DNA of 64,000 nucleotides from Shewanella oneidensis MR-1 (GCF_000146165.2 NC_004347.2:2356001-2420000); one strand, 5' to 3'; positions 1 through 9,887 are shown, numbered from the stretch's first letter. The notes: generated by a model not told the origin, from the letters alone. Program-made: numbers and translations.

Positions 1-1460
1 AATTGGGTGTTCATATCGCTGATATGGGCTATCAGCTCTAGAATTGCCGCCATTGCTTGTCCTGCCTCTTGTGCTTTAGCTTGCAATTCTTCTGATTGAC
101 GTTGCGTTTGGCTGTTGCTTTGCATTACCGAACCGACACCAGTCTGAATTTCAGAGATGATTTTTTGGATCTCATTGGTGGAATCTTGGGTGCGATTGGC
201 TAGGGCTCTGACTTCATCGGCGACCACGGCAAATCCACGGCCATGACTCCCAGCGCGCGCAGCTTCAATGGCTGCGTTTAGTGCCAGTAGATTAGTTTGT
301 TCTGCAATGGCGCGGATCACATCCAAAATACTGCCAATTTGACCTGAGGCTTGCCCCAATTTTTGAGTGATTGCTTCTGATGCTTTAAGCTCTTGGACTA
401 ACTTCTCGGTATCGCGCACCGTATTGTCAATCACACCTTTACTTTGCTGAGCCTGACTTTTTACACTGGTGGCAGCATCGGCAGCTTGCTGCGTATTACT
501 CGCCATTTCATGGGTGGTTGATAGCATTTGATTCACCGCAGTCGCTACGCTGCCAGTTTCGCGATGAATATGTTCGGCGCTTTGGTTGGACTCTTCTACA
601 GCAAGCATTAATAACTTAGCATCGTTGTCGAGGGACTGGCCTAAGGGTTGTAGATGTCCGACCATATCGCCAATCTTTTGGGCGAAAAGGTTAAAAGCAT
701 GGGCTAGGTGAGCCACTTCATCTTTACCTTGCGTACTTAAACGCTGGCTTAAGTCGCCTTCGCCTTGGGCGATATCTTCAAGGGCTTCAATGGCATCATT
801 CAGTGGAGATGTGATCGAATGATTTAATACCAGGAAAAATGCAAAAATAGGCACTGAAATGAGAAACATGATAATCAGATAATCGACCATCACTTCGTAA
901 AGACTCTCTTTTACATCACTCAAATACGCCCCAGTGATCAGTGTCCAGCCCCATTGTGGGTAGTAGCGTGCTTCGGCTAATTTATCTTCGACGATTTTGG
1001 ATACAGGGTTAGCGATGGGATATTCCAGCGTGGATTTGCCATTTTGTCGAGCTTGAGACAATAGCGTTGTCAGTGGGTTAGTACCATTGGGAAGCGTGAA
1101 ATTCTGAGCGGATGTTCCGATCATACTGGCACTTTCACCATGGGCTAGGATTTGGTTGTTATCATCAATGAGAATAAAGTAACCCACACCAGCATAGCGG
1201 GTTTGATTGATGAGGCTCGCCGCGGCTTTTTGGGCCTCTTGTTCACGCATTTTACCGCTAGCGGCATCTTGGCGATAAACGTCAATCACACTCAGAATAC
1301 TGCCAAGCTGACCATCAATTTGTAACCACTTTTGTTCGATCAAATTACTGTATTGTTCTTTAATCGAAAAACTTGCAAAACAGACAGTACCAATGGCCGC
1401 CATCACTAACATCATCATCAGACGTTTTAAAATGGTGAACTGGCGCAAAAAAGTGATCAT
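1..1460 (-). CDS. Methyl-accepting chemotaxis protein, C-terminus cut by window edge
   Basis: Chemoreceptor that senses a ligand at the periplasmic face and controls CheA activity at the cell pole. About 486 N-terminal residues are visible on the minus strand from an ATG at 1460. An N-terminal membrane segment (about residues 10-30) is followed by a Cache-like sensor region (about 40-190), a second membrane segment (about 195-220), a HAMP linker and the signalling helix bundle. The highly conserved hairpin tip is clear ([18 protein letters not shown], then [10 protein letters not shown]). The methylation-helix end lies outside the window. It is divergent from the CheX-like gene at 1806. The ligand cannot be told from sequence. 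Confidence 0.93.
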   Translation of the reverse strand, partial: MITFLRQFTILKRLMMMLVMAAIGTVCFASFSIKEQYSNLIEQKWLQIDGQLGSILSVIDVYRQDAASGKMREQEAQKAAASLINQTRYAGVGYFILIDDNNQILAHGESASMIGTSAQNFTLPNGTNPLTTLLSQARQNGKSTLEYPIANPVSKIVEDKLAEARYYPQWGWTLITGAYLSDVKESLYEVMVDYLIIMFLISVPIFAFFLVLNHSITSPLNDAIEALEDIAQGEGDLSQRLSTQGKDEVAHLAHAFNLFAQKIGDMVGHLQPLGQSLDNDAKLLMLAVEESNQSAEHIHRETGSVATAVNQMLSTTHEMASNTQQAADAATSVKSQAQQSKGVIDNTVRDTEKLVQELKASEAITQKLGQASGQIGSILDVIRAIAEQTNLLALNAAIEAARAGSHGRGFAVVADEVRALANRTQDSTNEIQKIISEIQTGVGSVMQSNSQTQRQSEELQAKAQEAGQAMAAILELIAHISDMNTQ

Positions 1461-1805
1461 CTGGAGTCCTCAGGCGCAAAAAATAATGGGCATCAATATA
1501 CCCGCGAATGTTTTTTAATAGAATATTAGCGGGTTAAATTTTATCTAAAGTCGTAAACAATATGGGGTTTCTTTGATCTTAAGCAGGATCTTAGCTTGAG
1601 CCTCATCTGAATGATCAATTTATGGCTCATTTTGGCTGCATCACATTTAGTCTATTGGCGTTCAATGAAGTATTTATTAAATTCAATAACTTACCATTTG
1701 TTAACAACTTTAACATTGATGGTAATGTCTAATTAGTTGTTTTAATTTTGATTTTTTACTCTTTTACGCGCAAGATTAATCAACTGTTATGTTTGAGAAT
1801 CGATT
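1461..1805. other. Divergent intergenic region, chemoreceptor / DUF3334
   Basis: AT-rich 345-bp spacer between two divergent start codons; it must hold both promoters. I could not recognise a convincing sigma-28 (flagellar) promoter, operator or small ORF in it. A loose inverted pair (ACCCGC near 1500 and GCGGGT near 1530) has a long loop and is not persuasive. Confidence 0.4.
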
Positions 1806-2534
1806 ATGACTACAAATACGATTGTGAATTCTGACGATATTTTGCTGAAGTTATGCCACTCCGTTGCCCACGTGCTATCCAGCACAAGTGCGAGTCATGT
1901 GAGTCATGCCGGTATGGTACAAAGCATTGCGCGTACTCGCTTGAAACCTGATCTAGGGTGTTTTTCGATTTTTGACGGTGGATTTTCAGGGCTTGTTGTC
2001 ATTAACTTTTCGGCGCCTGCGGCTATCGAAATCTATCGTCGCTATATGCTCAATATGGGCATGCCTGAAGAGGAATTAGCCTTTTCCCATACTTCCGATG
2101 AGGTCGGTAATGTGATGGGCGAATTGATGAACCAAATCTTGGGTGACTTCATCAATAAAATTTCTAAGGAATTGCAAACGTCTATCAGCCAAAGTCAACC
2201 AAAAATGTTAACTATAAACAAAGAGTTAACTATCTCTATCGATGCAAACTTAGATGAGGCTGTGGCAAGGCGAGTATCCTTTAAAACCGAAAATAACCAT
2301 ATTTTCTACCTCGAATTTGCCATGGATAAAACCGAATTTATCAAGCTAGATGAGTTTGAATATGATGAGGAATTTGATCCTGATAGTTTACTCGAGCAGC
2401 ACGGAATGAGTGGGGCACAAGCTTCAAATGCGGATAGTATCACTCCTTGGAGTAGAATCGCGGATAAACCTGCTATTAGTCAACAGTATACCAACATGGA
2501 TGCCGATGATTTACTCGATGAATTAGGTATTTAG
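1806..2534 (+). CDS. DUF3334 protein, CheC/CheX phosphatase-like
   Basis: 242-residue cytoplasmic protein resembling the DUF3334 family, which has a CheX/CheC-like fold. The region TSDEVGNVMGELMNQILGDF contains the E-x2-N signature (E99, N102) that CheC/CheX/CheZ-type phosphatases use on CheY-P. That makes a chemotaxis-linked phosphatase or adaptor a reasonable guess, supported by the adjacent divergent chemoreceptor, but activity is inferred. The C-terminal 40 residues are acidic and low in structure, ending DDLLDELGI. No strong ribosome binding site precedes the ATG. The stop codon is immediately followed by a repeat element beginning at 2535. Confidence 0.8.
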   Translation: MTTNTIVNSDDILLKLCHSVAHVLSSTSASHVSHAGMVQSIARTRLKPDLGCFSIFDGGFSGLVVINFSAPAAIEIYRRYMLNMGMPEEELAFSHTSDEVGNVMGELMNQILGDFINKISKELQTSISQSQPKMLTINKELTISIDANLDEAVARRVSFKTENNHIFYLEFAMDKTEFIKLDEFEYDEEFDPDSLLEQHGMSGAQASNADSITPWSRIADKPAISQQYTNMDADDLLDELGI

Positions 2535-2658
2535 CTAGGGCGCGTTGACGTTTCGAGATTATATTTTGTCGGATGAATCTTCCTAGCCGCGTTTGGTTGG
2601 CGTTTCTGCTACGTTATGGTCTGTGTATGTTAGGTTATCGTTAGTTTATATTGACTAG
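2535..2658 (-). repeat. Deleted, inverted copy of the ~285-bp MITE-like repeat
   Basis: Starts directly after the stop codon of the upstream gene. The first ~37 bases are the reverse complement of the right end of the element at 2659-2943 (CTAGGGCGCGTTGACG then TTTCGAGATTATA), and 2590-2640 matches the reverse complement of its middle (TTTGGTTGGCG..CTACGTTATGG). Roughly half the element is missing. It abuts the full copy tail to head. Confidence 0.7.
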
Positions 2659-2943
2659 CTAGGGTGTGTTGACGTTTCAGGGTTATTTTTGCAGCAATTT
2701 GGCTGGCTTTTATGTAAGGCAAAGTCCGTGCAGTGTCGTTATTCTACATAAACGGACGATAACGCGGCAGAAAAGCCAGCCAAATGCTGCCCGAAGGGTT
2801 CGTCTGGCAAGCCCTTGCTCTTACTTTCTGTCATAAGAGCAGCTCGTCATTTGAGTAGAATAACTACACATCATTCCTCGTTTCGCGAGCACGAACTTGC
2901 CAGAACGAACAAAATTTAATCTCGAAACGTCAACACGCCCTAG
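2659..2943 (+). repeat. MITE-like repeat, copy A (285 bp)
   Basis: Bounded by near-perfect 20-bp terminal inverted repeats (CTAGGGTGTGTTGACGTTTC at left; GAAACGTCAACACGCCCTAG at right). Inside are two long imperfect hairpins: arms 2691-2711 / 2771-2790 (core TTTGGCTGGCTTTT) and arms 2798-2811 / 2896-2910 (core CTGGCAAG / CTTGCCAG), with a smaller nested stem GCTCTTA / TAAGAGC. No transposase is encoded, so it is non-autonomous. A second full copy lies at 4225-4510. Confidence 0.8.
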
Positions 2944-3138
2944 ACTGCACGAACTTTACCGTGCATAAACGCCATCCAAATTGCTGCTAACCACTGGTTT
3001 CAAGGTGCGCAGTTCTTAATGTTACTTAACCTTTCAATAGCTTAAGAGTAATGACTGCTGTTAACATGTTAGGTTGTTGTAAATCCTTCGCCTATACAAG
3101 TTATTAGAACTGTTTTAGTATCCCCCAAGATAATTATT

Positions 3139-4194
3139 ATGGTGACCTTCGCTATGGCATCGAAAGCGACCTCAATTGATATTGCTTATCGTGCTGGTGT
3201 ATCCCAGTCAACGGTTTCCCGTGCCCTCAGAAACAGCCCGCTGGTCAATTTAGAGACCCGTCAGCGGATCCAAGCAATTGCCAAAGAACTCAACTACAAG
3301 GTGGATAAAAACGCCAGTAATTTGCGTACCCAAAATAGCCATACTTTAGCGCTGTTGTTGTGTGAAGACCCCACTAATGATGATTCTCTGATCAACCCAT
3401 TTTTCCTGTCAATGTTAGGGTCTATTACCCGGGCAACTGCACAGCAAGGTTATGATTTACTCGTTTCATTTCAGCAGCTTTCGAGTGATTGGCATGCCGA
3501 TTATGAGGACAGCAATAAAGCCGATGGCATTATTTTGCTGGGTTATGGCGACTACATGGATTACGAGCAGAAGCTCGAAAAGTTACTCGCGCAGCATACG
3601 CATTTTGTAATTTGGGGGGCCGAGCATAATAATAAATCCGTGCTGTCCATCGGTTGCGATAATCACCAAGGTGGCTTGATTGCAACAGAACATTTGATTT
3701 CCCTTGGACGTAAGGCTTTTGCCTTCTTAGGTGATGCTTCCAGTCATAGCCCTGAATTTCGAGACAGATATTTAGGCCATTTAAAAGCCTTGCAAACGGC
3801 TGGATTATCAGTCGTGGCCGAGCGGCAAATTTCGGCCATTAGTACAGAAAGTGCAGGATATGATGCGGCGATGGCATTAATGGAAAAAGGGCTTATGTTC
3901 GATGCGATTTTTGCCGCCAGCGATTTGATTGCGATTGGTGCTATTCGAGCCTTAAAAGAGAAGGGGATATTAGTGCCTGAGCAAGTCGCTGTTGTGGGAT
4001 ACGATGATATACCGGTGGCAAGTTTTGCCAATCCACCACTGACGACCATCAAACAAAACACCCAGTTAGCGGGCGAGATTTTAGTCGAGAGTTTGCTTAA
4101 GCTTATTCGCGGTCAGGCAGTGGGTCCACAATTGATCCCCACCACCTTAGTGGTTCGCAGTTCCTGCGGCATTGACCATACGCCCCTTGATTAA
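3139..4194 (+). CDS. LacI-family transcriptional regulator
   Basis: Cytoplasmic DNA-binding repressor, 351 residues. The N-terminal helix-turn-helix and hinge are clear (about residues 12-58, with [15 protein letters not shown]), followed by a periplasmic-binding-protein-like effector domain (about 65-345) containing the typical C-terminal [19 protein letters not shown] stretch. The start could also be the ATG at 3154 ([15 protein letters not shown]), which matches usual LacI N-termini better; neither has a strong ribosome binding site. There is no sugar-use gene next to it, so the target and ligand are unknown. It is bracketed by two same-orientation copies of a MITE-like repeat. Confidence 0.9.
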   Translation: MVTFAMASKATSIDIAYRAGVSQSTVSRALRNSPLVNLETRQRIQAIAKELNYKVDKNASNLRTQNSHTLALLLCEDPTNDDSLINPFFLSMLGSITRATAQQGYDLLVSFQQLSSDWHADYEDSNKADGIILLGYGDYMDYEQKLEKLLAQHTHFVIWGAEHNNKSVLSIGCDNHQGGLIATEHLISLGRKAFAFLGDASSHSPEFRDRYLGHLKALQTAGLSVVAERQISAISTESAGYDAAMALMEKGLMFDAIFAASDLIAIGAIRALKEKGILVPEQVAVVGYDDIPVASFANPPLTTIKQNTQLAGEILVESLLKLIRGQAVGPQLIPTTLVVRSSCGIDHTPLD

Positions 4195-4224
4195 ATCTCT
4201 CCTAAGTGAATCAGGCGAACATCC

Positions 4225-4510
4225 CTTGAGCGTGTTGACGTTTCAGGGTTATTTTTGCAGCGATTTGGCTGACGTTTATGCAAGGCAAAGTCCGTGCGGT
4301 GTAGTTATTCTAGATAAACGGGCTATAACGCGGTAGAAACGGTGAGCCAAACGCTGCCCGCAGGGGTCGTCTGGCAAGCCCTTGTTCTTACTTTCTGTCA
4401 TCAGAGCCGCTCGTCATTTGAGTCGAATAACGACACGTCGTTCCTCGTTTCGCGAGCACGAGCTTGCCAGAGCGAACAAAATTTAATCTCGAAACATCAA
4501 CACACCCTAG
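4225..4510 (+). repeat. MITE-like repeat, copy B (286 bp)
   Basis: Same orientation as copy A and nearly the same length. The left end has drifted (CTTGAGCGTGTTGACGTTTC) while the right end is intact (GAAACATCAACACACCCTAG). The internal hairpin arms are conserved (TTTGGCTGACG near 4263; CTGGCAAG at about 4370; CTTGCCAG at about 4463). An apparent 80-codon reading frame across it has no support as a gene. Confidence 0.8.
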
Positions 4511-4596
4511 ACACTCGGCATTTTTTTGAGCGAACATTCAAGCGATTTATTAGCTCAATTGTTTTTGACGCATCAGCTACTTAAAAATGTGCCGTA

Positions 4597-5235
4597 TTAA
4601 GCCCTTGCGTACTGACGGAGAAACTTAGGTACTTCGGCTTTACTCTTGCTCATCACTTTTTGCATTAGGCTAAAGGGCGGTTCTACAATCGCAAAATCCT
4701 GTTTCAGATCCGCCAGCATTCGTAGCCATAAATGTCCCGTCATTTCCGCGTCCGCAAGCGCACGGTGGAAAGTGCCATTGTTCGGTAGCTGCTTATGGCG
4801 TACTAATGTTGCCAACTGATGATTGATGGCTTCAGGGTATAAACGTCTTGCCAGCAGTAATGAACAACCAAATTGACCTGAATATTGGTGACCGATATGA
4901 GCAAATTCGGCATCAAGAAACCGCTGATCGAAGGCGGCGTTATGGGCAACCAGATGATGCTTGCCGATAAATTCTGCAAAGCGTGCCATTACCTCCGCAC
5001 AGGGCGCCGCGTGGGCGAGCATTTGATTGCTGATCCCGGTGTAATCTTCAATAAAGGCGTTTATCCGAAAACCGGGATTCATTAATTCTGAAAAACGCGT
5101 AGTAATCTGGCCTTGCTCAATTAATACCGCGCCAATCTCAATGGCACGGGCACCCTGGTTTGGTGAGAGTCCCGAGGTTTCAAAATCGAGCACCACAAGG
5201 GTATTGGCGGGTGTGTAGACGGGTGTTTTGGGCAT
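4597..5235 (-). CDS. DEDDh 3'-5' exonuclease (DnaQ/PolC-epsilon-like)
   Basis: 212-residue cytoplasmic exonuclease of the DnaQ superfamily, expected to remove nucleotides from 3' ends of DNA or RNA using two metal ions. All five catalytic positions are visible: D17 and E19 (VVLDFETSGL), D103 (HNAAFDQRF), H157 and D162 (FHRALADAE), so it is the DEDDh subtype. It lacks the extra domains of the replicative epsilon subunit and of ExoX-specific extensions, so its substrate is uncertain. It is a single gene, convergent with the LacI gene across repeat copy B. Start is the ATG at 5235. Confidence 0.87.
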   Translation of the reverse strand: MPKTPVYTPANTLVVLDFETSGLSPNQGARAIEIGAVLIEQGQITTRFSELMNPGFRINAFIEDYTGISNQMLAHAAPCAEVMARFAEFIGKHHLVAHNAAFDQRFLDAEFAHIGHQYSGQFGCSLLLARRLYPEAINHQLATLVRHKQLPNNGTFHRALADAEMTGHLWLRMLADLKQDFAIVEPPFSLMQKVMSKSKAEVPKFLRQYARA

Positions 5236-5637
5236 AAAATTAACTACTTATTGGGATGGCAAAGTGTGTTGTATGAGTTCATTACATTGTCATGACATCG
5301 CTTGCTAACGATAGAAATGCCAACCGATTGTAAAACAATCTCGGCACTGGCGCATCTTAGGCTGGGGTAATCGTGAGACTTAACCCAATAGCGCGCATCC
5401 GTTTACTAGGCCGTGTAGGCATTTATCAAGTGCCAAACTTATTCTTTTTTGTGCGACTTGGCTGCATTTAAACCGTCCTTAACAGTGCAAAAATATTTAA
5501 AACCTGCCTTTATCTGTGGTCGATGATAGCGATTATTTGCAATGTGAGATTGTAAAAATTATTTATCAACAGTAAGTTAGTGATACTTTAGAACGGTTGT
5601 GGCTAGTGAATAGATTGTGCACATAAAAGGAGTTGTG
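5236..5637. other. Divergent intergenic region, exonuclease / lipoprotein
   Basis: 402 bp, AT-rich towards the lipoprotein. A short interrupted palindrome, GATTGT-AAA-ACAATC, lies near 5327-5341 and could be a regulator site or a small hairpin. I see no gene, tRNA or clear factor-binding consensus. The region must contain promoters for both flanking genes. Confidence 0.4.
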
Positions 5638-6375
5638 ATGAATAAGATAAGAATGGCGACATTATTGAGTCTCATGCTATTGGGTGGCTGTGCTTCGTAC
5701 ACTACGCCGGGAGGCAGTGTGGCAATCGGTAGCTTAGCGGAGTCAGATATTAGTGCGTTAATGTCAACGCAACCTGCGGCCATCTTTCCTGCTCACATTG
5801 CTGTTGCACGTATTCAGGCGCCGGGTTATGTATCCTACCGTTTAAGCAGTTTTGGCACAGGGCGGTATAGCGTGGTAACTACCCGTGAGGTTGAGACGGA
5901 AGCTGATTTTGCCCAATTAGCTAAAATGCCGCAGGTGGCGGGGATTGCACCGTTAAATCGTATTTTGCTGCCTGAGACTTTAGATTCAATCAAATCCCTG
6001 CGCGAAGCCGCTGCAAGACTTAAAGCCGATATGTTGCTTATCTATACTTTTGATACATCCTTCCATGCGGGGGAGCAGCAATTTGCACCCTTGAATGTGA
6101 TTTCCCTTGGGCTACTAAAGAATAAAGAAGTCAGCGTGACCACAACGGTTTCTGCGGCCATGTTTGATGTCCGCACGGAATATTTGTATGGTTTAGCGGA
6201 GTCGACGGCAAAGGAAAGTCGTAATGCCAGCGTGTGGAGCACCTCTGATGCAGTAGATGATTTACGTCGACTCACTGAAAAGCAAGCGTTTTCACAGTTG
6301 ATCCCAGAAATTGAAAAGACCTGGGCTGGAGTGATTACCCAATATAGTAAAACGCCAGCGAATGTGACGAACTAA
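5638..6375 (+). CDS. Predicted lipoprotein of unknown function
   Basis: 245 residues starting at the ATG at 5638, which follows a good AAGGAG site at 5625-5630; a longer frame from 5617 lacks one. The N-terminus is a lipoprotein signal with lipobox LLGGC, so Cys18 would be lipid-modified and the protein sorted by the Lol system encoded further along. Residues after Cys18 (ASYTT) do not show the Asp+2 inner-membrane retention signal, so outer-membrane location is likely. The body is a mixed alpha/beta sequence I do not recognise. It is followed by a shared terminator, and the next gene is convergent. Confidence 0.8.
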   Translation: MNKIRMATLLSLMLLGGCASYTTPGGSVAIGSLAESDISALMSTQPAAIFPAHIAVARIQAPGYVSYRLSSFGTGRYSVVTTREVETEADFAQLAKMPQVAGIAPLNRILLPETLDSIKSLREAAARLKADMLLIYTFDTSFHAGEQQFAPLNVISLGLLKNKEVSVTTTVSAAMFDVRTEYLYGLAESTAKESRNASVWSTSDAVDDLRRLTEKQAFSQLIPEIEKTWAGVITQYSKTPANVTN

Positions 6376-6410
6376 GTTGATAATTGTATGACCTTATAAA
6401 TCAATAAAAT

Positions 6411-6456
6411 AAAAAAATGCCGCGCATAATCATGGATTAAGCGCGGCATTTTTTTA
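6411..6456. terminator. Bidirectional rho-independent terminator
   Basis: Stem AATGCCGCGC / GCGCGGCATT with A-tract on the left and T-tract on the right, between the convergent lipoprotein and sdaA genes; works on either strand. Confidence 0.9.
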
Positions 6457-6476
6457 GAATTAACGGCTTTAGCGGG

Positions 6477-7853
6477 TTAACACTCTACAATATTTACCGC
6501 GAGGCCACCCTTAGCGGTTTCTTTGTATTTACTACGCATATCTTTACCGGTGTCCATCATGGTTTTGATCACTTTATCCAGTGACACCTTGTGGTTACCG
6601 TCGCCGCGTAGCGCCATACGTGATGCGTTAATCGCCTTGATGGCGCCCATGGCATTACGTTCAATACAAGGGACTTGTACCAAGCCGCCAACGGGATCGC
6701 AGGTTAAACCTAGGTTGTGCTCCATCCCGATTTCGGCCGCGTTTTCAACATGCTCAACTGTGCCGCCCATAATCTCGGTTAAGGCACCTGCTGCCATAGA
6801 GCAGGCAACGCCGACTTCACCTTGACAGCCCACTTCTGCACCGGAGATCGAGGCATTTTTCTTGTACAGAATACCAATCGCTGCGGCGGTTAATAGGTAA
6901 CGGGCGCATACATCGATATCGACTTCTTGTACGAAGGTATCGTAGTAACAAAGCACCGCAGGAATAATGCCCGCCGCACCGTTAGTCGGGGCGGTGACGA
7001 CGCGATCGCCGGCCGCATTTTGCTCATTAACCGATAAGGCGAATAAGTCGACCCAATCCATTGCGGTTAATGGATCAACATTGTTGCGACCTTCCGCTTT
7101 AAGACGACGATACAGGGCCGGAGCTCGGCGACGCAGTTTTAGGCCGCCTGGCAAAATGCCTTCTTTTTGGTAACCACGTTCGATACAGGTCTTCATGGTT
7201 TGCCAAATATTCCACAGCTTGGCTTTGACTTCTTCTTCACTGGCAAGGCTTAATTCGTTCGCCATCATTAAGGAAGAAATACTCAGACCATGTTCAGTAC
7301 AGAGTTCGAGTAACTGCGCGCTGCTATTAAAATCGTAGGGCGCCGATTCTATTTGCGATGCAGGCGAGGCATTGCGCTGATTGATTTCATCTTCATCTAA
7401 GATAAAGCCACCACCAACGGAGTAGTAGGTGCGCTCAAAAATACATTCGCCCTTGCTATAGGCATACAGCGTCATGGCATTGGCATGGGCAGGGAGACTT
7501 TTACGTCTGTGGTAGGTGATGCCGTCTTCACGGGTAAACTTAACGACTTTGCCGCAGCTTATCGTCAGGGTCTCCGATTTTGAGACGTGTTCCAGAATGC
7601 CATCGATGCTATCTGTATCGACGGTTTCAGGATCTTCACCCATTAATCCTAAAATAACTGCTTTACCCGTGCCGTGGCCTTTACCCGTTTGGCCCAGTGA
7701 ACCAAACAGTTCTGCCCTTAATTCATCAATTTGGCCAATCTGCCCTGAATCAGCAAGGTGTTGCATAAAAATTTTGCCCGCTTTCATGGGGCCAACAGTA
7801 TGTGAACTCGAAGGGCCAATACCGATTTTGAACATATCGAATACGCTAATCAT
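6477..7853 (-). CDS. sdaA: L-serine ammonia-lyase (serine deaminase), Fe-S type
   Basis: Converts L-serine to pyruvate and ammonia in the cytoplasm using an oxygen-labile [4Fe-4S] cluster. At 458 residues it is the one-chain type with fused beta (about 1-150) and alpha (about 180-458) domains. The N-terminus MISVFDMFKIGIGPSSSHTVGPMKAG is typical, shown here by GIGPSSSHTVGP, and conserved cysteines occur in GCQGEVGVACSMAAGAL and CDPVGGLVQVPC, which include cluster ligands in this family. A ribosome binding site (AGGAC) sits just upstream of the ATG at 7853. Its Fe-S cluster would be supplied by the isc genes in this window. Confidence 0.95.
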   Translation of the reverse strand: MISVFDMFKIGIGPSSSHTVGPMKAGKIFMQHLADSGQIGQIDELRAELFGSLGQTGKGHGTGKAVILGLMGEDPETVDTDSIDGILEHVSKSETLTISCGKVVKFTREDGITYHRRKSLPAHANAMTLYAYSKGECIFERTYYSVGGGFILDEDEINQRNASPASQIESAPYDFNSSAQLLELCTEHGLSISSLMMANELSLASEEEVKAKLWNIWQTMKTCIERGYQKEGILPGGLKLRRRAPALYRRLKAEGRNNVDPLTAMDWVDLFALSVNEQNAAGDRVVTAPTNGAAGIIPAVLCYYDTFVQEVDIDVCARYLLTAAAIGILYKKNASISGAEVGCQGEVGVACSMAAGALTEIMGGTVEHVENAAEIGMEHNLGLTCDPVGGLVQVPCIERNAMGAIKAINASRMALRGDGNHKVSLDKVIKTMMDTGKDMRSKYKETAKGGLAVNIVEC

Positions 7854-8196
7854 GATTGAAGTCCTGTTGTGTCTCGATTTTTATTTTAGTATCTGTGCGG
7901 ATGAACTTTGCAGTTACAGCGTCAATACGCTGGTTTTTATGGCGTAAACTCTGGCAAACTGCAGGCATTATCCACGTAAAATGTGCTTGTGTGATACGCT
8001 TAAGACCAGTATCCCACAGATTAGTATCAAGATTCACATTAGTTTTTTTGATTAAAAAGACTTCGGATAAGCTCAGCTTAATTAGCTTATCATTAATGTC
8101 GATTTTATCGGCAATATAATTGGTTTTAGGCAAAGTTTGATGGCGAATGGCTCGCTTTTTGGGGATTTTTGTGAACTCCGTAGTCAGTTTCGTCAT
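7846..8196 (-). CDS. Hypothetical protein, uncertain, overlapping sdaA start
   Basis: Possible 116-residue basic protein in the gap between divergent sdaA and nagZ. Its stop codon overlaps the first 8 bases of sdaA, an arrangement that would fit translational coupling. Against it: no ribosome binding site before the ATG at 8196, it would fill nearly the whole divergent promoter region, and I recognise no family. No signal peptide or membrane segment is evident. It may simply be an open frame in a promoter region. Confidence 0.35.
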   Translation of the reverse strand: MTKLTTEFTKIPKKRAIRHQTLPKTNYIADKIDINDKLIKLSLSEVFLIKKTNVNLDTNLWDTGLKRITQAHFTWIMPAVCQSLRHKNQRIDAVTAKFIRTDTKIKIETQQDFNHD

Positions 8197-8237
8197 GATT
8201 AATATTTGAGTATGAATAAGAATTCTTAGGGAGAATT

Positions 8238-9266
8238 ATGAGTTATTTAATGTTGGATCTGCTGTCATTAGATGTCAGTGAGGCTGAAGCTGAAATGTTG
8301 CGCCATCCTCAGGTGGGCGGTTTGATCCTGTTTTCCCGCAACTTTACCAGTCGTGAACAATTAATTGCCTTGGTGCAGCAGATCCGCCAAATTCGCCCCG
8401 AGATATTAATCGCGGTTGACCACGAGGGCGGGCGGGTGCAGCGCTTCCGTGAAGGATTTACTTTAATTCCTGCCATGGGAGATATTCTGCCTGCGGCGAA
8501 GGGGGATATGGCTCTCGCGAAGCGATGGGCCTGTGAGTTGGGCTTTTTAATGGCTATCGAGCTACTCGCCTGCGATATCGATTTAAGTTTTGCGCCTGTG
8601 CTCGACCTTAACGGTATTAGCCAAGTGATTGGTAAACGTAGTTTTAGCGCAAACCCAGATGAAGTCATCGCCTTAGCACGGAGTTTTATTGAAGGTATGG
8701 CACAGGCCGGAATGGGCGCCGTGGGCAAACATTTCCCCGGTCATGGCAGTGTGGCCGCGGACTCGCATATTGCTCAACCTATTGATGAGCGTGAGGGTGA
8801 GGTGATTTTTAATCAGGATATTTTGCCATTTAAAGAGTTGATTTTTAATGGAAAATTGTCTGGCATTATGCCAGCACATGTGATTTACCCCAAAGTTGAC
8901 CCGAATCCTGCTGGCTTTTCGTCTTACTGGTTAAAGCAGATTTTACGCAAAGAGCTTGGTTTTAACGGGGTAATCTTCTCCGATGATCTCGGTATGAAGG
9001 GCGCCTCCTTTGCGGGTGATTATGTGGGACGTGCCAAAGCAGCATTGGATGCAGGGTGCGATATGATATTGGTTTGTAATGATAATCCTGGCGTGATGAC
9101 GTTGCTAAATGGTTTTGTTTGGCCTGAGGCTGCCCCACAACATCCGGCGAGCTTGCTTAAACCGAATATGGCGCAAACCGCTTTAGCGTTAGAAAATAGT
9201 GCCCGTTGGGAAAATGCTAAGCAGCTAGCGGAGCAAATACAGCTCGCACAACAGGCAAAAGTTTGA
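8238..9266 (+). CDS. nagZ: Beta-N-acetylhexosaminidase (GH3)
   Basis: Cytoplasmic glycosidase that removes N-acetylglucosamine from muropeptides during cell-wall recycling, producing 1,6-anhydroMurNAc-peptides that can signal beta-lactamase induction. The 342-residue length is normal. Family motifs are present: [13 protein letters not shown] near residue 60, the KHFPGHG...DSH loop (about 163-175) carrying the His/Asp acid-base pair of NagZ, and the nucleophile region FSDDLGM (about 245). A strong GGGAGAA ribosome binding site precedes the ATG. The YcfP-like gene follows on the same strand, an association also seen in enterobacteria. Confidence 0.95.
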   Translation: MSYLMLDLLSLDVSEAEAEMLRHPQVGGLILFSRNFTSREQLIALVQQIRQIRPEILIAVDHEGGRVQRFREGFTLIPAMGDILPAAKGDMALAKRWACELGFLMAIELLACDIDLSFAPVLDLNGISQVIGKRSFSANPDEVIALARSFIEGMAQAGMGAVGKHFPGHGSVAADSHIAQPIDEREGEVIFNQDILPFKELIFNGKLSGIMPAHVIYPKVDPNPAGFSSYWLKQILRKELGFNGVIFSDDLGMKGASFAGDYVGRAKAALDAGCDMILVCNDNPGVMTLLNGFVWPEAAPQHPASLLKPNMAQTALALENSARWENAKQLAEQIQLAQQAKV

Positions 9267-9347
9267 TGTAGCGCAAGGTTCTTACATCTATTTTTGCTAG
9301 GGTTAGTCTAACGCGCCGTGTTTGGCCGCTTGCTTAAAGGTCTCAAT

Positions 9348-9887
9348 ATGATTTTTTATCTTCATGGATTCGATGCTACTAGCCCTGGTAATCACGAAAA
9401 AATGCGTCAGTTGCAGTTTATTGACCCAGACGTTCGTCTGATTAGTTACAGTACCTTGCATCCTAAGCACGATATGCAGTACTTGTTGAAGGAAGTTGCT
9501 AAGCAAATGCAGCATAGCGACGATCCTGCACCATTGATGGTTGGCGTGGGTTTAGGCGCTTATTGGGCCGAGCGAATTGGCTTTTTGAATGGACTTAAGT
9601 CAGTGTTGATCAATCCCAATTTACATCCTGAGAACACCATGCAGGGGAAAATTGATCGACCTGAAGAATATGCTGATATTGCCAATAAGTGCGTCTCTGA
9701 GTTTAGGATGAAGAATACCCATAAAGCCATGTGTATTCTGTCTCGTTTTGACGAAGTGCTTGAAAGTCAGCTAAGTGCTGATGAACTCAGCCGTTATTAC
9801 GCAATCGAATGGGATGAGACTCAGCCCCATAAATTCCCCCAGTTGGCAGCTCACTTGCCCAAAATTAAAGCCTTTAAGCTGGGCTAA
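9348..9887 (+). CDS. ycfP: YcfP/YqiA-type alpha/beta hydrolase
   Basis: 179-residue small esterase-like protein of the YcfP family. I take the ATG at 9348 ([19 protein letters not shown]), which aligns with the enterobacterial N-terminus; an in-frame ATG 30 bases upstream would only add unrelated residues. The LHGF oxyanion-type motif and a [14 protein letters not shown] segment correspond to the hydrolase fold, but the usual nucleophile Ser is replaced by Gly in this GxGxG stretch, as seen in this family, so catalysis is doubtful. Substrate is unknown. It sits 81 bases after nagZ and may share its transcript. Confidence 0.88.
   Translation: MIFYLHGFDATSPGNHEKMRQLQFIDPDVRLISYSTLHPKHDMQYLLKEVAKQMQHSDDPAPLMVGVGLGAYWAERIGFLNGLKSVLINPNLHPENTMQGKIDRPEEYADIANKCVSEFRMKNTHKAMCILSRFDEVLESQLSADELSRYYAIEWDETQPHKFPQLAAHLPKIKAFKLG

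Noticed and set aside
4342..4584. 80-codon open frame across repeat copy B
   Set aside because: It lies mostly in the non-coding repeat, has no ribosome binding site, and the matching stretch of copy A does not keep the frame.
7856..8119. Plus-strand 87-codon frame opposite the hypothetical minus-strand gene
   Set aside because: Starts inside the sdaA leader region on the other strand, no ribosome binding site, no recognisable product.
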